DNA of 64,000 bases from Diadophis punctatus similis (GCA_023053685.1 JALIGW010000002.1:41359220-41423219); one strand, 5' to 3'. Shown: positions 1-11,999, numbered from the stretch's first letter. A program made the numbers and translations. Notes: generated from the sequence alone by a model not told the origin.

Positions 1-81
1 ACATAAACATCTCTGAGTCCTACAGGATTTGGGCGGCATATAAAAACGACCAAATAAATAAATAAATAAATAAATCTCTGT
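1..81 (+). mobile_element. LINE 3' tail (L2-like), partial
   Basis: A GGGCGGCATATAAAA motif is followed by (AAATA)n. This ending is typical of squamate L2-type LINE 3' ends and the SINEs that borrow them. The element runs in from the left edge, so only the tail is visible. A SINE sharing this tail cannot be excluded. Confidence 0.5.
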
Positions 82-1680
82 TGAAGTTTCACCTCTTTTG
101 AAGTGTGTAGTCTTTTAGTATAAGCTCAATTTTTGCTCTTAACCTTAGTTGCAACAGTTGTGGTCTCTGAGTGGGATAGTTAAGATGTTATCTATTTCTC
201 TTCATTAGATGAAACTCATGAATGAAAAACTAGTGAAACACTTCCTATGAGCTATTGTCTGAAATTCTCTACAAGGATCCTATATCTCTTCTTTTCTACC
301 TATATTGTTTGTACAGAACAAAGTATGACTCTCACATATTCTTTGACATCCCTAGAGAAGGTGTCTGTCAACCTATCCTGTAAATTTATTAATTTTATTT
401 ATATCCTGCCTTTATTGTTTTTAAAAATAACTCAAGGCAGAAAACATATCAAACACAAAATCAAAATTTTCAAGTGTAAATACAAATCTGGCTTTGATTG
501 AAATTTTTACAGCAATCTTATAATAATATATATATAAATAGAGGATTTACATATTATTTCATAGGGAGAAAAATCCTCAAGAATGATTATAAAATATCAA
601 GATGGTAGCTACTGCCCTGTGATCAAAGCCCCTTTTACATGTGTCAAACATGCAATGCAGATAAGAGCCTTGGTGTGTAATCATGGTTGCCATCTTGATT
701 TTTCAATATCTCTGTGAATATCATGTTCACATGTATCTCTTTTCACAAGAATTTTACATATTTATTATTATTATAAAAATGTGTGTGCGTGTGTATATAC
801 ACACACACTTTTTATAATAATTTTAAAACCAGTGTTTAAAATCAAAGGCTAACATTGATTAAAAGATATGAAAATATAATTCTTATATTTCTGTAGTTAG
901 TCTAGCAGCTTCTTATTTGCCCTTTGCTTTTAATGGTGGCTACTGTGTTGAGTGTTTTTGAAAATATCATTAACAGACTTTTGCTGTAAGAATCATATTA
1001 ACTCAATCAATTTAAGATGGGATGTAGGCCTAAAAAACAATGATTCTATAATTAAGATATTGTTTCTTTATGATAGTGCAAGAGTCTTAGTTGTTTTTGT
1101 TTCAAGTGGCTAAAATGGCTATTCTGGAAATAGTAAGATAGATGGATATAAGATTTCAGATTTCTATCAATTGTGAATGGTTTGAACAAGCATGGTTTCC
1201 CTGTGAGTCTGTCGGCCAGTTTTTTCTGTAAAAGTTGATAACAGAGAAATTGGTTTGCCTGTATAACATGAATTCAAGAAGCCTCCAAAATCCACACTTA
1301 TTTTCTCAAGATGAAATCGCCTTGTACTTTGAGGCTGTCTTTAGAGCAAAGCAATTTGTTGACCTTCAAACCAAAATGTGCTGCTTCTTTGCTTGTTTTA
1401 TTTTTACTTTTGTTTTTAACAATATCAATTTTGTCAGTTCTTATCTCCAGGCAAAGAGTTCTTCTCAAATTCAAATGAATGATGAAATATAATATTATTA
1501 GCAAGCGATTTATTAATTTGCTTGCTATTGAGTCTTCATTTCTGAATGCTTAAATAGTCAGTATAAATGATTACAAATTTTCCACCTTGCTATTCTTTTA
1601 GCAAGATATTCCTTGTGCACTAGGCAGTGATTTGGTAAGTCAACATCTTTGTGTGTGATTATATATACATACATAAATAC
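82..1680. other. Unannotated AT-rich sequence
   Basis: No gene or clear repeat body is seen. The short reading frames here have no recognisable domain. Positions 381-425 look like a decayed reversed L2-type tail. Positions 764-822 form a near-perfect palindrome, with arms of ATTATTATAAAAA plus (TG)n/(CA)n. Confidence 0.5.
764..822. repeat. Short inverted repeat with TG/CA core
   Basis: An AT-rich arm and a (TG)n stretch are mirrored by (CA)n and the complementary arm, centred on TATATA near 795. It could form a hairpin. It resembles a short microsatellite-cored palindrome and lacks obvious transposon ends. Confidence 0.6.
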
Positions 1681-1863
<183 letters not shown>

Positions 1864-1875
1864 TGTTCTAATATA

Positions 1876-2060
1876 TGCCGGTGCGGACCGATTCTATAGA
1901 ACTGGTAGCATGAATTCCCCCCCGCTCACCGAACCGGCAGCGATGGCTGGCTGGACATGCCCCCAAACCGGCTCTCTCAGCTTGTTTTTTGCTTTTTGCT
2001 TCTGCGTGTGTGTTTTTTTTTCTTCTGCGCATGTGCAGAAGCTGGGTTTGTGGCACTCAC
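1876..2060 (+). mobile_element. Non-autonomous hAT fragment, GGTGGGTT family
   Basis: The interior contains GGACCGATTC, GAACCGGCAGCGATGGC and a TTCTGCGCATGTGCAGAAG hairpin. This matches the interior of the complete element at 61719-61984. The left terminal repeat is missing, replaced by the AT microsatellite, and no right terminus is visible, so this is a truncated copy. Confidence 0.6.
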
Positions 2061-2245
2061 AGTAAAGACTTTGCTGTGCAAGGTTTTTCCCTGCACGCAA
2101 CGGCTGAGAGATGACCCGGAGCTGCCAGTCTTTATACGTATATATTTTTATGAATATATAGAGACCATCAGAACTCTCATGGGTTTTTGTAACCTTCAGT
2201 TGGGTGAAATAGGTCAAGGATTATTGAACCAAGGTAACTCAAATG

Positions 2246-2811
2246 TAAGGTGACCAGATTTTATTTTTTGTAAAGCGGGACACCATTGACCGGGGGGGGG
2301 GTTCTAGGGGAGCAAGATGGGAGGGGTCCGTCTCTCTTATCCTACAGCTTTGTGCACCCCCCCAACACCCCCCCATTCATCGCAGCCAGGGGTGGGTTCC
2401 TACTGGCGCAGGCTTACCTGTTCGTCGCCGCAGAGGCTCCAGGGATGAAATCCTGCCGGTTCAGCTGGGCCAGTCGTTCGGCATAGAGCCGATGGAACTG
2501 GCAGCGGTCGCGGCTTGGGGCTTCTCCCGCCCGCTTCCCCCGCCCGGCTGGACGCTGCCATTTGGGTTATTTTGTCCTCTGCGCATGCGCAAAGCGTTCT
2601 GCGCATGCACAGAGGGCAAAATAACCCGAATGGTGGCATCCAGCTGGGCGGGGGAAGCCCCGCGCCGCGACCGCCGCCAGTTCCATCGGCTCTACGCCGA
2701 ACGACTGGCCCGGCCGAAAAAAGCGGGACTTTTTTGAAACGCCGCGGGACGCGGGACAAATTATTCAAAAGCGGGACTGTCCCGCCAAAAGCGGGACGTC
2801 TGGTCACCTTA
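2246..2811 (+). mobile_element. hAT-type DNA transposon with exact 8-bp TSD
   Basis: The terminal inverted repeats are TAAGGTGACCAGA at the left and TCTGGTCACCTTA at the right. They are flanked by an exact 8-bp duplication, CTCAAATG, at 2238-2245 and 2812-2819; 8-bp duplications are characteristic of hAT transposases. The element is 566 bp and encodes no transposase, so it must be mobilised in trans. Subterminal GCGGGAC repeats lie near both ends. At about 2390 it contains a CAGGGGTGGGTTCCTAC sequence identical to the terminus of a different hAT family in this window, suggesting a chimera or nested remnant. GC content is far above the surroundings. Confidence 0.85.
2455..2716. repeat. Large internal palindrome in hAT element
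   Basis: Two arms of roughly 120-130 bp are complementary with modest mismatch. The left arm begins GCCGGTTCAGCTGGGCCAG and the right arm ends CTGGCCCGGCCG. The centre is near 2597, between two GCGCATGC motifs. It would fold into a long hairpin if transcribed or single-stranded. Confidence 0.85.
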
Positions 2812-2821
2812 CTCAAATGGC

Positions 2822-3350
2822 CTAACCACACGGTGGCTCTGTGGCTAAGACGCTAAGCTTGTTGATCGAAAGGTCGGCAGTTCAGTGGTTTGAATCCCTA
2901 GTGCCACGTAACTTGTCCCAGCTTCTGCCAACCTAGCAGTTCGAAAGCACGTAAAAAAATGCAAGTAGAAAAATAAAATTGTAAATAGAAATAAGAAGGT
3001 TTAATTAAGAATAATAGCCTTAGATATAGAAAATGTAGAATGAAGAAGAAACTTCCAATAGCGACAAGCTGTATTAGCGAAATTATGTTTTGTCTTTTTA
3101 ATGTGAAAAAAACTCAATAAAGAGTATTTTTTAATTTTAAAAAATGCAAGTAGAAAAATAGGGACCACCTTTGGAGGGAAGGTAACAGCGTTCCGTGCGC
3201 CTTTGGCATTTAGTCATGCTGGCCACATGACCACGGAGATGTCTTCGGACAGCTCTGGCTCTTCGGCTTTGAAATGGAGATGAGCACCGCCTCCTAGAGT
3301 TGGGAACGACTAGCACATATGTGCGAGGGGAACCTTTATCTTTACCTTTA
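2822..3350 (+). mobile_element. tRNA-derived SINE, split by an insertion
   Basis: The head resembles a tRNA gene with polymerase III promoter boxes: TGGCTCTGTGGCTAAGACG (A-box-like) and GGTTTGAATCCC (B-box-like). The body continues after an interruption at 2976-3139 with GGGACCACCTTTGG and ends in a CTTTACCTTTA-type tail. The order and tail are typical of a common squamate tRNA SINE. It lies immediately right of the hAT element. Confidence 0.75.
2976..3139 (+). mobile_element. Short L1-like retroinsertion inside the SINE
   Basis: The insertion is bounded by a 21-bp direct repeat at 2955-2975 and 3140-3160, which is the size expected for L1-type target-primed insertion. The 3' part has a CAATAAAG polyadenylation signal followed by an A/T-rich end. 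The 164-bp body is too short to show coding sequence, so L1 assignment rests on the duplication length and the 3' end. Confidence 0.65.
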
Positions 3351-3352
3351 CA

Positions 3353-3593
3353 TAATAGCAATAGCACTTAGACTTATATACAGCTTTATAGTGCTTTACA
3401 GCCCTTTCTAAGTGGTTTACAGAGTTCAGCATATTGCCCCCAACAATCTGGGTCCTCATTTTACCGATCTCAGAGGGATGGAAGGCTGAGTCAACCTTGA
3501 GCCGGTGACATTTGAACAGCTAAACTGCAGAACTAGCAGTCAGCTGAAGTAGCCTGCAGTGCTGCACTTTAACCACTGCACCACCTTGGCTCT
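3353..3593 (-). mobile_element. Sauria SINE (BovB-type tail)
   Basis: On the minus strand this reads tRNA-like head, then GACTCAGCCTTCCATCC, GGACCCAGATTGTTGG and a tail of AAGTGCTATTGCTATTA. Sauria SINEs combine a tRNA-related 5' region with a 3' end shared with BovB LINEs, which supply their reverse transcriptase. The copy is nearly full length. Confidence 0.85.
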
Positions 3594-5133
3594 ATGCCGA
3601 ACCCATTACTCCCATGGGAATGAAATTTGAGAAAGCTGTGGCTGCTTCAGTGCCACCACGACCTCCAACTATACCTCCATTAAACCTGTAGGTTTGTGGC
3701 ACACAAAAAGAGGAGAGCAAATCCCCACCTTCTTTCTTGTCTCCCTCTGGCCCCTGCACCCAATCTGCCGATGGCAAGGCATTTGCTGTTTTCCCCCACC
3801 TTTTACCAGATTTTTAAAAAAAAAAAAACCCAAAAAAACACTTTCCAGTTTATCTTACATTCCTTTCTCCTTAAATGTAGGAGAATGGGGATTATCCCTT
3901 AAGAGATTATTCAAGAGAGGCTAGGTATTATCGTATTTTTTTTTCTATAACAGACAAAGAAAAACAGCAAGCTCTATTTTAAAGCATCTAGCTTCGTATT
4001 TGGGTATCAGATTTTATTAAGCAATTACGAGCAAGTTACAACGAGTCCCCAAATGGGGTATTAGTATGTACAGCTTGCTTACTCTGTATTTTTATGTGAC
4101 CTCACCAATAAAACTTGGTAATTGAAATTATTCAGAATTACGGTAAATTGAAAATAATTTCAGGACTGGCTTTTTTATTAAACAGAATAGGATCTGGTTT
4201 CGGATTTTGATTTTTTGTTGTTGCAAGAATAGAGCATTAACTTTTCTCATTTTCTTTCCCTATTATTCAAATAGATTGAAATCAACATTTAGAAAACAGT
4301 TCTAAATGTACTTCTGACTTATCGCAGTTCATAGCAATCCTCTCCATAACAAATTCAGCAGTAGACCAGCATTTCCATTTCTTTGTTTCCATTCCTTCCA
4401 GTCCTTTGCTATTCTTTGACCCTGTTGCCTAGCAAAGAGAAAGAAGCCCTACAGTTTACTTGTTTACCTGATGTCAAGAGGCAGAGCATCAGCTGTAGCC
4501 TTCTATTCTCTTCCATGAAAGAAACAATCTAGTAAATAGAGTTGATGTATAAAACACTTCCTTCTACGACATCACCCATGGCCAGTTTGATTTTAATACT
4601 AAAGATACGAAGAATAGTTTCTCCCTATCCTGGCTAAGTATAGCTTAATCTTTAGAAGCAGCCCATTGCTAAATGTCAGTTAAATGGAGAGAGAAACTGA
4701 GAAATAGAGTCACAATATGCCACCTGTTTGCTGAATGGGGCTACCCATTTTCCATAGTGAAAATAGCATTTTAGATAAGCTGACCTCAATTTTATTCTAG
4801 ACATACCATTCAAGTAAGTAAGTGCTGCTTTTGAATTAGACTATTTTTCTCAGAATCCTTACATGGTCTAAATATATGTGTTATGAGGAAACTAAAGCAA
4901 CTATAATGCAAAATTCATGGCAAAAGTATGAGGATGAATTGCAACCCACCTCTTACATGGATGATTTCCGACTTTGTATAAAAATGATATGAATTTACTG
5001 TTAGTTAATTACAGTTATTTTGCTTGAGGTATTTTGAAATATTAAGTGTTAGATGGAGGCAAGATTAAATAGATGCATGAATAGATTCCTTTTATCAATG
5101 AGCAAATAGAAATGGAAGTTAGAACATGGAACA
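3594..5133. other. Unannotated sequence
   Basis: This is AT-rich single-copy-looking DNA with an A-rich run near 3815. No exon-like open frame or repeat body is recognised. Confidence 0.5.
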
Positions 5134-5515
5134 TAGAATCATAGAGTTGGAAGGGACCTTGGAGGTCTTCTAGTCCAACCTCCTGCTTAAGCAGAAGATT
5201 CTATACCATTTCAGACAAATGGTTGTCCAGTCTCTTTTTAAAAAGTTTCCAGTGATAGAGCAACCACAACTTATGAAGGCCAACTATTCTATTGATTGAT
5301 TGCTCTAACCATTAAGAAATTTCTCTTTAGTTATATGTTGCTTCTCTCCTTGGTTAGATTCTATTCATTGTTTCTTGTCTTGCCTTGTGGTGCTTTGGAA
5401 AATAGTTTACCCTCTCGTCTTTGTAGGAGCCCCTCAAATAAAGGAACACTGCTATCATGTCTCCCCTAGTCCATCTAGGAGTCCTAGTTTTTCTTTAAGC
5501 TTGTTCAGAATCATC
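5134..5515 (-). mobile_element. CR1 LINE 3' fragment
   Basis: The minus strand contains the CR1 3' signature TTGGACTAGAAGACCTCCAA followed by GTCCCTTCCAACTCTATGATTCTA. Upstream it retains sequence for the end of the CR1 ORF and, at the far end, text resembling GGGGAGACATGATAGCAG. It is 5'-truncated and frameshifted. Confidence 0.85.
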
Positions 5516-8500
5516 CAAGATTTCAAGACATGCAATCTTTCTGTATTTACATATGTGAAAAAGTTAAAATATTGTTTGAACTGTTAATTTGATTGGGTTA
5601 TTTCAGTTTGGATTTCTGTTCATGCCCACTGTTCATGCCCAATTTATTCATGTCTGAATACATTGAACCCATTCAGAAGTATATGATGCAATTCAAATAT
5701 TTGATTTGGCTTTTAATTTAAATTCAGAAAGTTGATTTTATTTGGAGATTGGATTGTATCACTTTAGATCTACATTTCCAAATTGGAATTTTATGTAACT
5801 CCCTTCTTGTTACAAAGTCAGTTAAAGCTGTCAGTCACTTCAAACTAGGTCAAGCATTGTGATGTGGCCTAAATTGGCCCAGGACCCCCCCCCCCAAAAT
5901 AGCCTAGTTTAGATCTGAGATTTCTAACATTTCACTTATGGAGAAAATTATGGAACAATGTAGCTCTTGATAGGAAAATTGCCTCTCTTTGCTCAGAAAT
6001 GTTATCCTTTCAGATTTGATCAAGTTTTGCATTTCAATAGCAGGTGTGTATAGAGAACAACTTAGGCCAGCAACTTCCTTGCTAATACGTCATCAGAGGC
6101 TCTAACTAATTAGAACCTGATGATTTCTAAGAACAAATTTGCATATAAGTTGGTACTTCAAAGGTTGTTGTGGATTTCCTTGGAAGATCATATTCAGTAG
6201 AGCAAAACTCAGATAATTACAATTTGCTGTCATAAACTCTGCACTTTCTCCTGTAACACTATGATGTTTTTGAACTACCTGACATTAGTCATATTTTCCT
6301 GTTTTATTGTGCAGAAGTGGTTTTTATCATTGTCATGGTCACTGATATATTTAACACAATGTAGTATTTCTGTTACAATGTCATATTTTCTTGGATTTAT
6401 GACATAACAGTAAAATTTAACTCTCATTTTAGAAATGGAAAACAAGATTTCTTAGATGAAACAATTTTTTACAAATTATATGGACTAATATCAAGGTACT
6501 CATTCTTGGGCAGACATTCATTTATGTAATAAAATCTAAAGAAAATTGCAAAAGGTATTTTAAATATGTATGAGTATATGATGTGGCCCAGCATGAAATA
6601 ACTAGTATGAGCATGACAACTTGAAAAAAATAGATAAAATTGACTACTTGACTCTTGATGTTTTAAACAAAGTCCCAACATTTAGTTGCTCTCCTTACAA
6701 TCTACCCTGAATATACATTTTTTCAAGAAACATACTACATATTCTTTCTCAAAAGATTCTATGTTACTAAAAGCATGCAAGAGTCCAAATTTTGGGGACA
6801 CACATGCTAAACTGCCTGCTCTCTAACCTGCTTCATTTCCAAACCTGCTTCAAGAGGAAAGAAAGAAAAAAAACACTTTACAGTTCTAAATTGAGTCACC
6901 CTCCATGAATTTAACTAATCTCTTTTTAAAACCATCTAAATTGGTTGTTTTGGCCATAACTAGTCAGTAGGTCTAATTATGTGATACTGCCATAAAGCCA
7001 TAGAATTAATTATGTGAATTTTTTAAATTGAAGTCGATCTGCTTAATATTAATGCTTAATAATAGTGGTACTATACTGATATTTGATACAGTTGCTAGCA
7101 TTTTTATGCTCTGATTAGAAAATGACTAGCATAATATTTGAGATGTCTACTATTCTATAGGTAGTATTCAGAAAATATGCCGTATTGTAAGGTATTTCTT
7201 CTTCCAGCCACTGAAGTGTTATATAAAGAATTTGGAGCATGTCAGATATAATACATCAAGGTTGGTTCATTTAAAATGAATGCAACTTAACCTACATCAT
7301 AGATATAGCCAAACAGAGTAAAAGTATTTACAGCATGCTCTTTGCACTTGAAATGGTTGGTAATATCTCAGAATGTCAGGTTGCTGATATTAGAATGTAC
7401 AGGCCACCTCTCTTAGCCCATCAAATACTAATGCACTGAACAAGGTTTGACATCAGTTTAATTCTTTTTCTCACCAAATGCCCATTTTTGAAGTAATTTT
7501 CTTTTTTCTTTTTAGAAGAGCCAAATTTGTTCAGTTATATCACCTTTTTTTTGTAGTGAAGTGCATCTATGCATGTTTGTGTGCACACATGCATGCCTTC
7601 GCTGGATGAAATTTTAGAAACTGGTATTCTATCTGTTTATTCTCATAAGGAATAAAGTTACTGTCAAATATAGAGAGATTTATCCATAGACAGAGAGGAA
7701 TAGATCAACCAACAGGTCATATTTATTTTGTTGTTGTTGTTGTGATATGGTCTGCTACATAGTTCTGATTGGATTGATACTTTTGATCATCAAATCTTTC
7801 CAAAGGATTGAGGATACTTAAATATGTGATTATAATACTGTATATGTTCTGTTCCAAGTAATCTGATTTTAAATAAATAATGACTTAATATCCTGATGTA
7901 TTATGTCCAAGAATTTTCTCTAGACACTATTAATGTATTACTGAGCACATCAATGTTGTTGTTATTGTTGTTATTAGCAATAATAATATTAATGTGGCAA
8001 ACCTGATATTCTAAATCGACTTCTATTAACCTGTGTTATATCTATAATCTGGATGCAGGTATCAAGAATCAGATGCGTACCCTTTTGTTCTTCCACAAAT
8101 ATAAACTGGTTAGGCTGTGTTTCCCCCAGCAATGTCCCATCAATTTGGAATTAATAATTTTCTTTAGCAATTAAATTTAAAGTCGGGGAAGTCCTAATCA
8201 AAACCAACATCCTATTACCCACGATCCAGCTCTAAGATGGCCATTTGGGTAGTGAGTATAAGTTACAACTCCAATTTGTTCCCTCTTCTTTTTAACATTG
8301 ACATGAAACCCATGTGGTAAAGTAGCGTAGAATCATCATCTGTATACTCATAAACATACAGATGATAGCGTACTCTCTCAGAAAATAGTGAACCCATAAG
8401 ATCTAGCAACTTCTTTTTGATAATTTCTTGTTTTGTGGATTTTTTAAAACACAGAGACTTTGAGAAGTTCCTCTCCCTGTATATGATATACAAAAACATG

Positions 8501-9240
8501 AACATTTAAGGAGTCTGACAAGCTGTTTTTATAATTTATTTGAATTTCTAATTTTAAACAATACTGACTTTTTAACAATATTGATTATTTTAAAAAAATA
8601 TTTTTCTCTATTTTCTCACTTGAGTTCTTTTTCACTTAAAATAAATAAAATACATAATGAGGCCAAGCATATTCCTAGTTTATTCTCAGAACTGTGATAA
8701 ATGAATGAGTCTCTTCGGAATGAAACTCTACAGGTGAGCAAACAATGGAAACTCAATTTCCCAAGCTGCATTCATTTATTATTTTTGGGTAGGGCTGAGG
8801 AGAGATCATATAGAAACATAAAATAAAATACTAAAATAAAATAAAGCTGGTTCGGTAGTACAAAGTTATCCCTTCTCTCAGATTTACATAGTAAATTATG
8901 TATTCCAGACTGGCTCCTTCATTCTAATTGTTGCAGTAGTATCAATGGCAATAGTAACACATGTGAAACACATGTCAAATATTGAGTATGCTTCATATAT
9001 AAAATTCCAGCAAAGCAAGTTTTGCAGATAGTAATACAAAACTCATGCAACTGATTTATTTCAGACAAGAATAGTTTTGGATTCAGAATAAAATAACATT
9101 CAGATCTTTAACATTTTTAGTTTGTTTATATAAAAATAAATATTAGGTTACCATATTTTCAGTTTTGAAAAAAAAAGTCTGTAGTCCCCTGTGATGGAGA
9201 TACAAATGTGACTGAAACTACACTAGGTGTCTTGGTATTA
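5516..9240. other. Unannotated AT-rich sequence
   Basis: About 3.7 kb without a recognised gene. Small items only: a C-run at 5885-5897, short TTG/GTT tracts near 7725 and 7950, and isolated chance frames at 6469-6681 and 8263-8505 with no domain. Confidence 0.5.
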
Positions 9241-9299
9241 TCTCCAGCCAGTGGTAAGATTCAACTGGTTCACACCACTTCGACTAAACCGGTTGTTAA

Positions 9300-9793
9300 A
9301 TTGTTGTCTGGCCCTGCCCCTCACTCCTGGGCTCACTCTCTACCGCGGCCCCCACAGCCCAGCTGATCTCAGCCTGGTGAGTCTTCCTCCCTTAGCTGCC
9401 TCCCACACAGCCCAGCACGCTTGCCTGCCTTTGCCGCGGCCTACCTGATCTCTGCATGGGCGACTGGGAATGTGACTGACACTTGGCTTCCAGCACCAGA
9501 GAGGGCAGGGAAGGGAAGTGGCCGGGCTGCCAATGCCTTTCATTGGGGCACATGGAGCGAGATGGAGCTCCTCTTGCCACCTCTTCTACCCCCTCATCAG
9601 GCATGGCAGGGCTTCCTACCCCTCACTTTTGCTGTAATTTGGGAGTGTGGCAGTTGGGGAAAGGTGGGGCGGGGGAGGAAGGGTATTCCAGACTCCCGGG
9701 CCTACTGGCTTCTTCCCGGCAGCTCTTGCTCTGCCTTTTGGTGTCTGTGGTCAAAGACAAGGTTTTTGTGGGCAGAAGACTTTGCCGGCACTG
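9300..9793. other. GC-rich left interior of the hAT element
   Basis: This segment is GC-rich with several overlapping open frames on both strands, including frames of 138 and 142 codons, none with a domain I recognise. It may be a second captured host segment. It contains CTGGTGAGTCTT near 9375, resembling a splice donor, but that is weak evidence alone. Confidence 0.4.
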
Positions 9794-10093
9794 GCCAGAT
9801 GCCCTCGGTTCCTTCAAGCATTTTTTTGCATATCTGATTTCCTGCTCCATCGCATTTCTCTGTTGCGTTTCGCACCACCGTGTGCAGGGAAACAAAAGTT
9901 TGTGGGACTAAAAATAAAGTGCAATCGATGAATTTCAACTTCTTGTGAAATAAAAAAATCTCACAAAGTTGGAATCAATTGAATTTTTTTTAGTCCCACA
10001 AACGTTTGTTTTCCTGCATACAATAGTAAAAAATGCGACAGATCTGGAAATCAGGTAGGCAAAGCAATGCTTGGGGGAAGCAAAGGCATCTGG
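9794..10093. repeat. 300-bp inverted repeat inside hAT element
   Basis: The left arm starts CCAGATGCC and the right arm ends GGCATCTGG. Shared blocks include CTGATTTCC/GGAAATCAG, GTTTGTGGGACTAAAAA/TTTTTAGTCCCACAAAC and TGAATTTCAACTT/AAGTTGGAATCAA. Arms are about 145 bp with scattered mismatches and a short AT-rich loop near 9945. It looks like an older foldback unit. Confidence 0.8.
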
Positions 10094-10318
10094 CTGGTGG
10101 TGGGTGAGGCAAGCTGCAGAATTGCAATGGGAAAAAATGAAGCTGCCCATTATAGCCAGGACCACCCACACTAAACAAGCAGCAGCTGCGGTGGCTCTGT
10201 TGTATCACGCCTCCTCCTGCCTGGAAGCATGCCCAGTTGTGTGTGGCCTTTCCTCAAATGGGCTGTCTATGTGCACATGGGGCACTTGGAGCTCAAACAG
10301 CGGCAGGATCTGTAGGAG

Positions 10319-11664
10319 GACTGGAAAAGAGCTGATGTAGTTCCCATCTTCAAAAAAGGAAAAAAAACAGATCCAGGAAACTACAGACCCATCAGCCTGA
10401 CCTCAATACCAGGGAAGATTTTGGAAAAGATAATCAAGCAACGAATCAACGAACACCTAGAAGCAAACAAAGTAATAACCAAAAGCCAACATGGGTTTGT
10501 CAAAAACAGATCATGCCAGACTAATCTTATTGCATTCTTTGATAAAGTGACAAAATTAGTGGACCAGAGGAATGCTGTCGATGTGGTTTACTTGGACTTC
10601 AGTAAGGCATTTGACAAAGTAGATCATAACCTACTACTAGATAAAGTAGAAAAATGTGGGTTAGACAGCATCACCACCAGATGGATTCGAAACTGGCTAA
10701 CCAACCGCACTCAACGTGTAGTGCTCAATGGAACTGCATCTACATGGAGGGAAGTATGCAGTGGAGTACCCCAAGGCTCTGTTTTAGGCCCAGTACTCTT
10801 CAACATCTTCATCAATGACTTGGACGAGGGGATAGACGGGGAACTCATCAAATTTGCAGATGACACCAAACTGGCAGGAATAGCCAACTCTCCAGAAGAT
10901 AGGCTCAAGATACAGAAGGATCTTGACAGACGTGAACATTGGGCGCTATCAAACAAAATGAAATTCAATGGTGATAAAAGTAAGGTTCTACATTTAGGCA
11001 AGAAAAACAAAATGCACAGGTACAGTATATGTGGTACCTTGCTCAACAGTAGTAACTGTGAGAGGGATCTTGGAGTCCTAGTGGACAACCATTTAAATAT
11101 GAGCCAGCAGTGTGCAGCAGCTGCCAAAAAAGCCAACACAGTTCTAGGCTGCATTAACAGAGGGATAGAATCAAGATCACGTGAAGTGTTAATAACACCT
11201 TTATAATGCCTTGGTAAGGCCACACTTGGAATACTGCATACAGTTTTGGTCGCCACGATGTAAAAAGGATGTTGAGACTCTAGAAAGAGTGCAGAGAAGA
11301 GCAACAAAAATGATTAGGGGACTGGAGGCTAAAACATATGAAGAACGGTTGCAGGAACTGGGTATGTCTAGTTTAATGAAAAGAAGGACCAGGGGTGACA
11401 TGATAGCAGTGTTCCAATATCTCAGGGGTCGCCACAAAGAAGAGGGAGTCAAACTCTTCTCCAAGGCACCTGGGGGTAGAACAAGAAGCAATGGGTGGAA
11501 ATTCTCTCCTAATCAAGGAGAGAAGCAACTTAGAACTAAGGAGAAATTTCCTGACAGTTAGAACAATTAATCAGTGGAACAGCTTACCTCCAGAAGTTGT
11601 GAATGCCCCAACACTAGACATTTTTAAGAAGATGTTGGATAACCATCTGTCTGAAGTAGTGTAG
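10319..11664 (+). pseudogene. CR1 reverse transcriptase (ORF2 C-terminal part), frameshifted
   Basis: CR1 ORF2 reverse-transcribes its own RNA at a nicked target. This copy starts in frame at the finger region (DWKRADVVPIFKK, PGNYRPISL). It keeps the main motifs: YLDFSKAFDKVDH with the first catalytic Asp, SGVPQGSVLGPVLF, and the FADD box carrying the other two catalytic Asp residues. Frame 1 is open to 11206, then a frameshift near 11200 moves the reading to the frame that contains [15 protein letters not shown] second shift near 11530 leads into [20 protein letters not shown] and the family C-terminus NHLSEVV, with the stop at 11662-11664. The 5' endonuclease domain is absent. The RT core is unusually intact, pointing to a fairly recent insertion, but the protein cannot be made in one piece. 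Confidence 0.92.
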
Positions 11665-11740
11665 GGTTTCCTGCGTAAGCAGGGGGTTGGACTAGAAGAC
11701 CTCCAAGGTTCCTTCCAACTCTGTTATTATTATTATTAAT
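10319..11740 (+). mobile_element. CR1 LINE, 5'-truncated, nested in hAT element
   Basis: The copy begins within the reverse transcriptase and runs to a standard CR1 3' end, TTGGACTAGAAGACCTCCAA followed by CAACTCTG and (TTA)n. It interrupts the hAT interior, so it is younger than the hAT insertion or than the capture. No clear target-site duplication is visible, which is usual for CR1. Confidence 0.92.
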
Positions 11741-11999
11741 CATTCCTGCCCCAGCGCAGCAAACTCTGGAAAGCTGAATAAAGTTTTCAACTGAATGAAG
11801 CACAGGCCAGGCCCTTCACACCCACATCCAGCTCACAGGAATTTGCTGCTTTGGGGGCAGGAATGACTCCTGTGGACTCTGCCACTGCTTGAGCAGGGAG
11901 GATGACACTGAGGAGGAGAAAAACCGTGAGGTTTTGCGCCAGGCAGCTGACCCTGCAGTGGCGGCTTGAATGGCTGGACTAAAGTTGTGCTCACCACGA
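11741..11999. other. Right interior of hAT element, possible intron sequence
   Basis: On the minus strand this lies just 3' of the GPT2-like exon. The boundary has GTGAGC, a splice-donor-like motif, so it may be intron sequence captured with the exon. No coding similarity is seen. Confidence 0.4.

Noticed and set aside
2400..2856. Overlapping frames of 113 and 143 codons
   Set aside because: They lie in the GC-rich palindrome of a hAT element; overlapping open frames on both strands are expected there and no domain is present.
2822..2900. tRNA gene in the SINE head
   Set aside because: It has A- and B-box-like sequence but sits in a SINE with a body and tail, and the cloverleaf is not complete.
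10421..11206. Host gene coding a reverse transcriptase
   Set aside because: The frame is CR1 ORF2, 5'-truncated, frameshifted and followed by the CR1 3' end.
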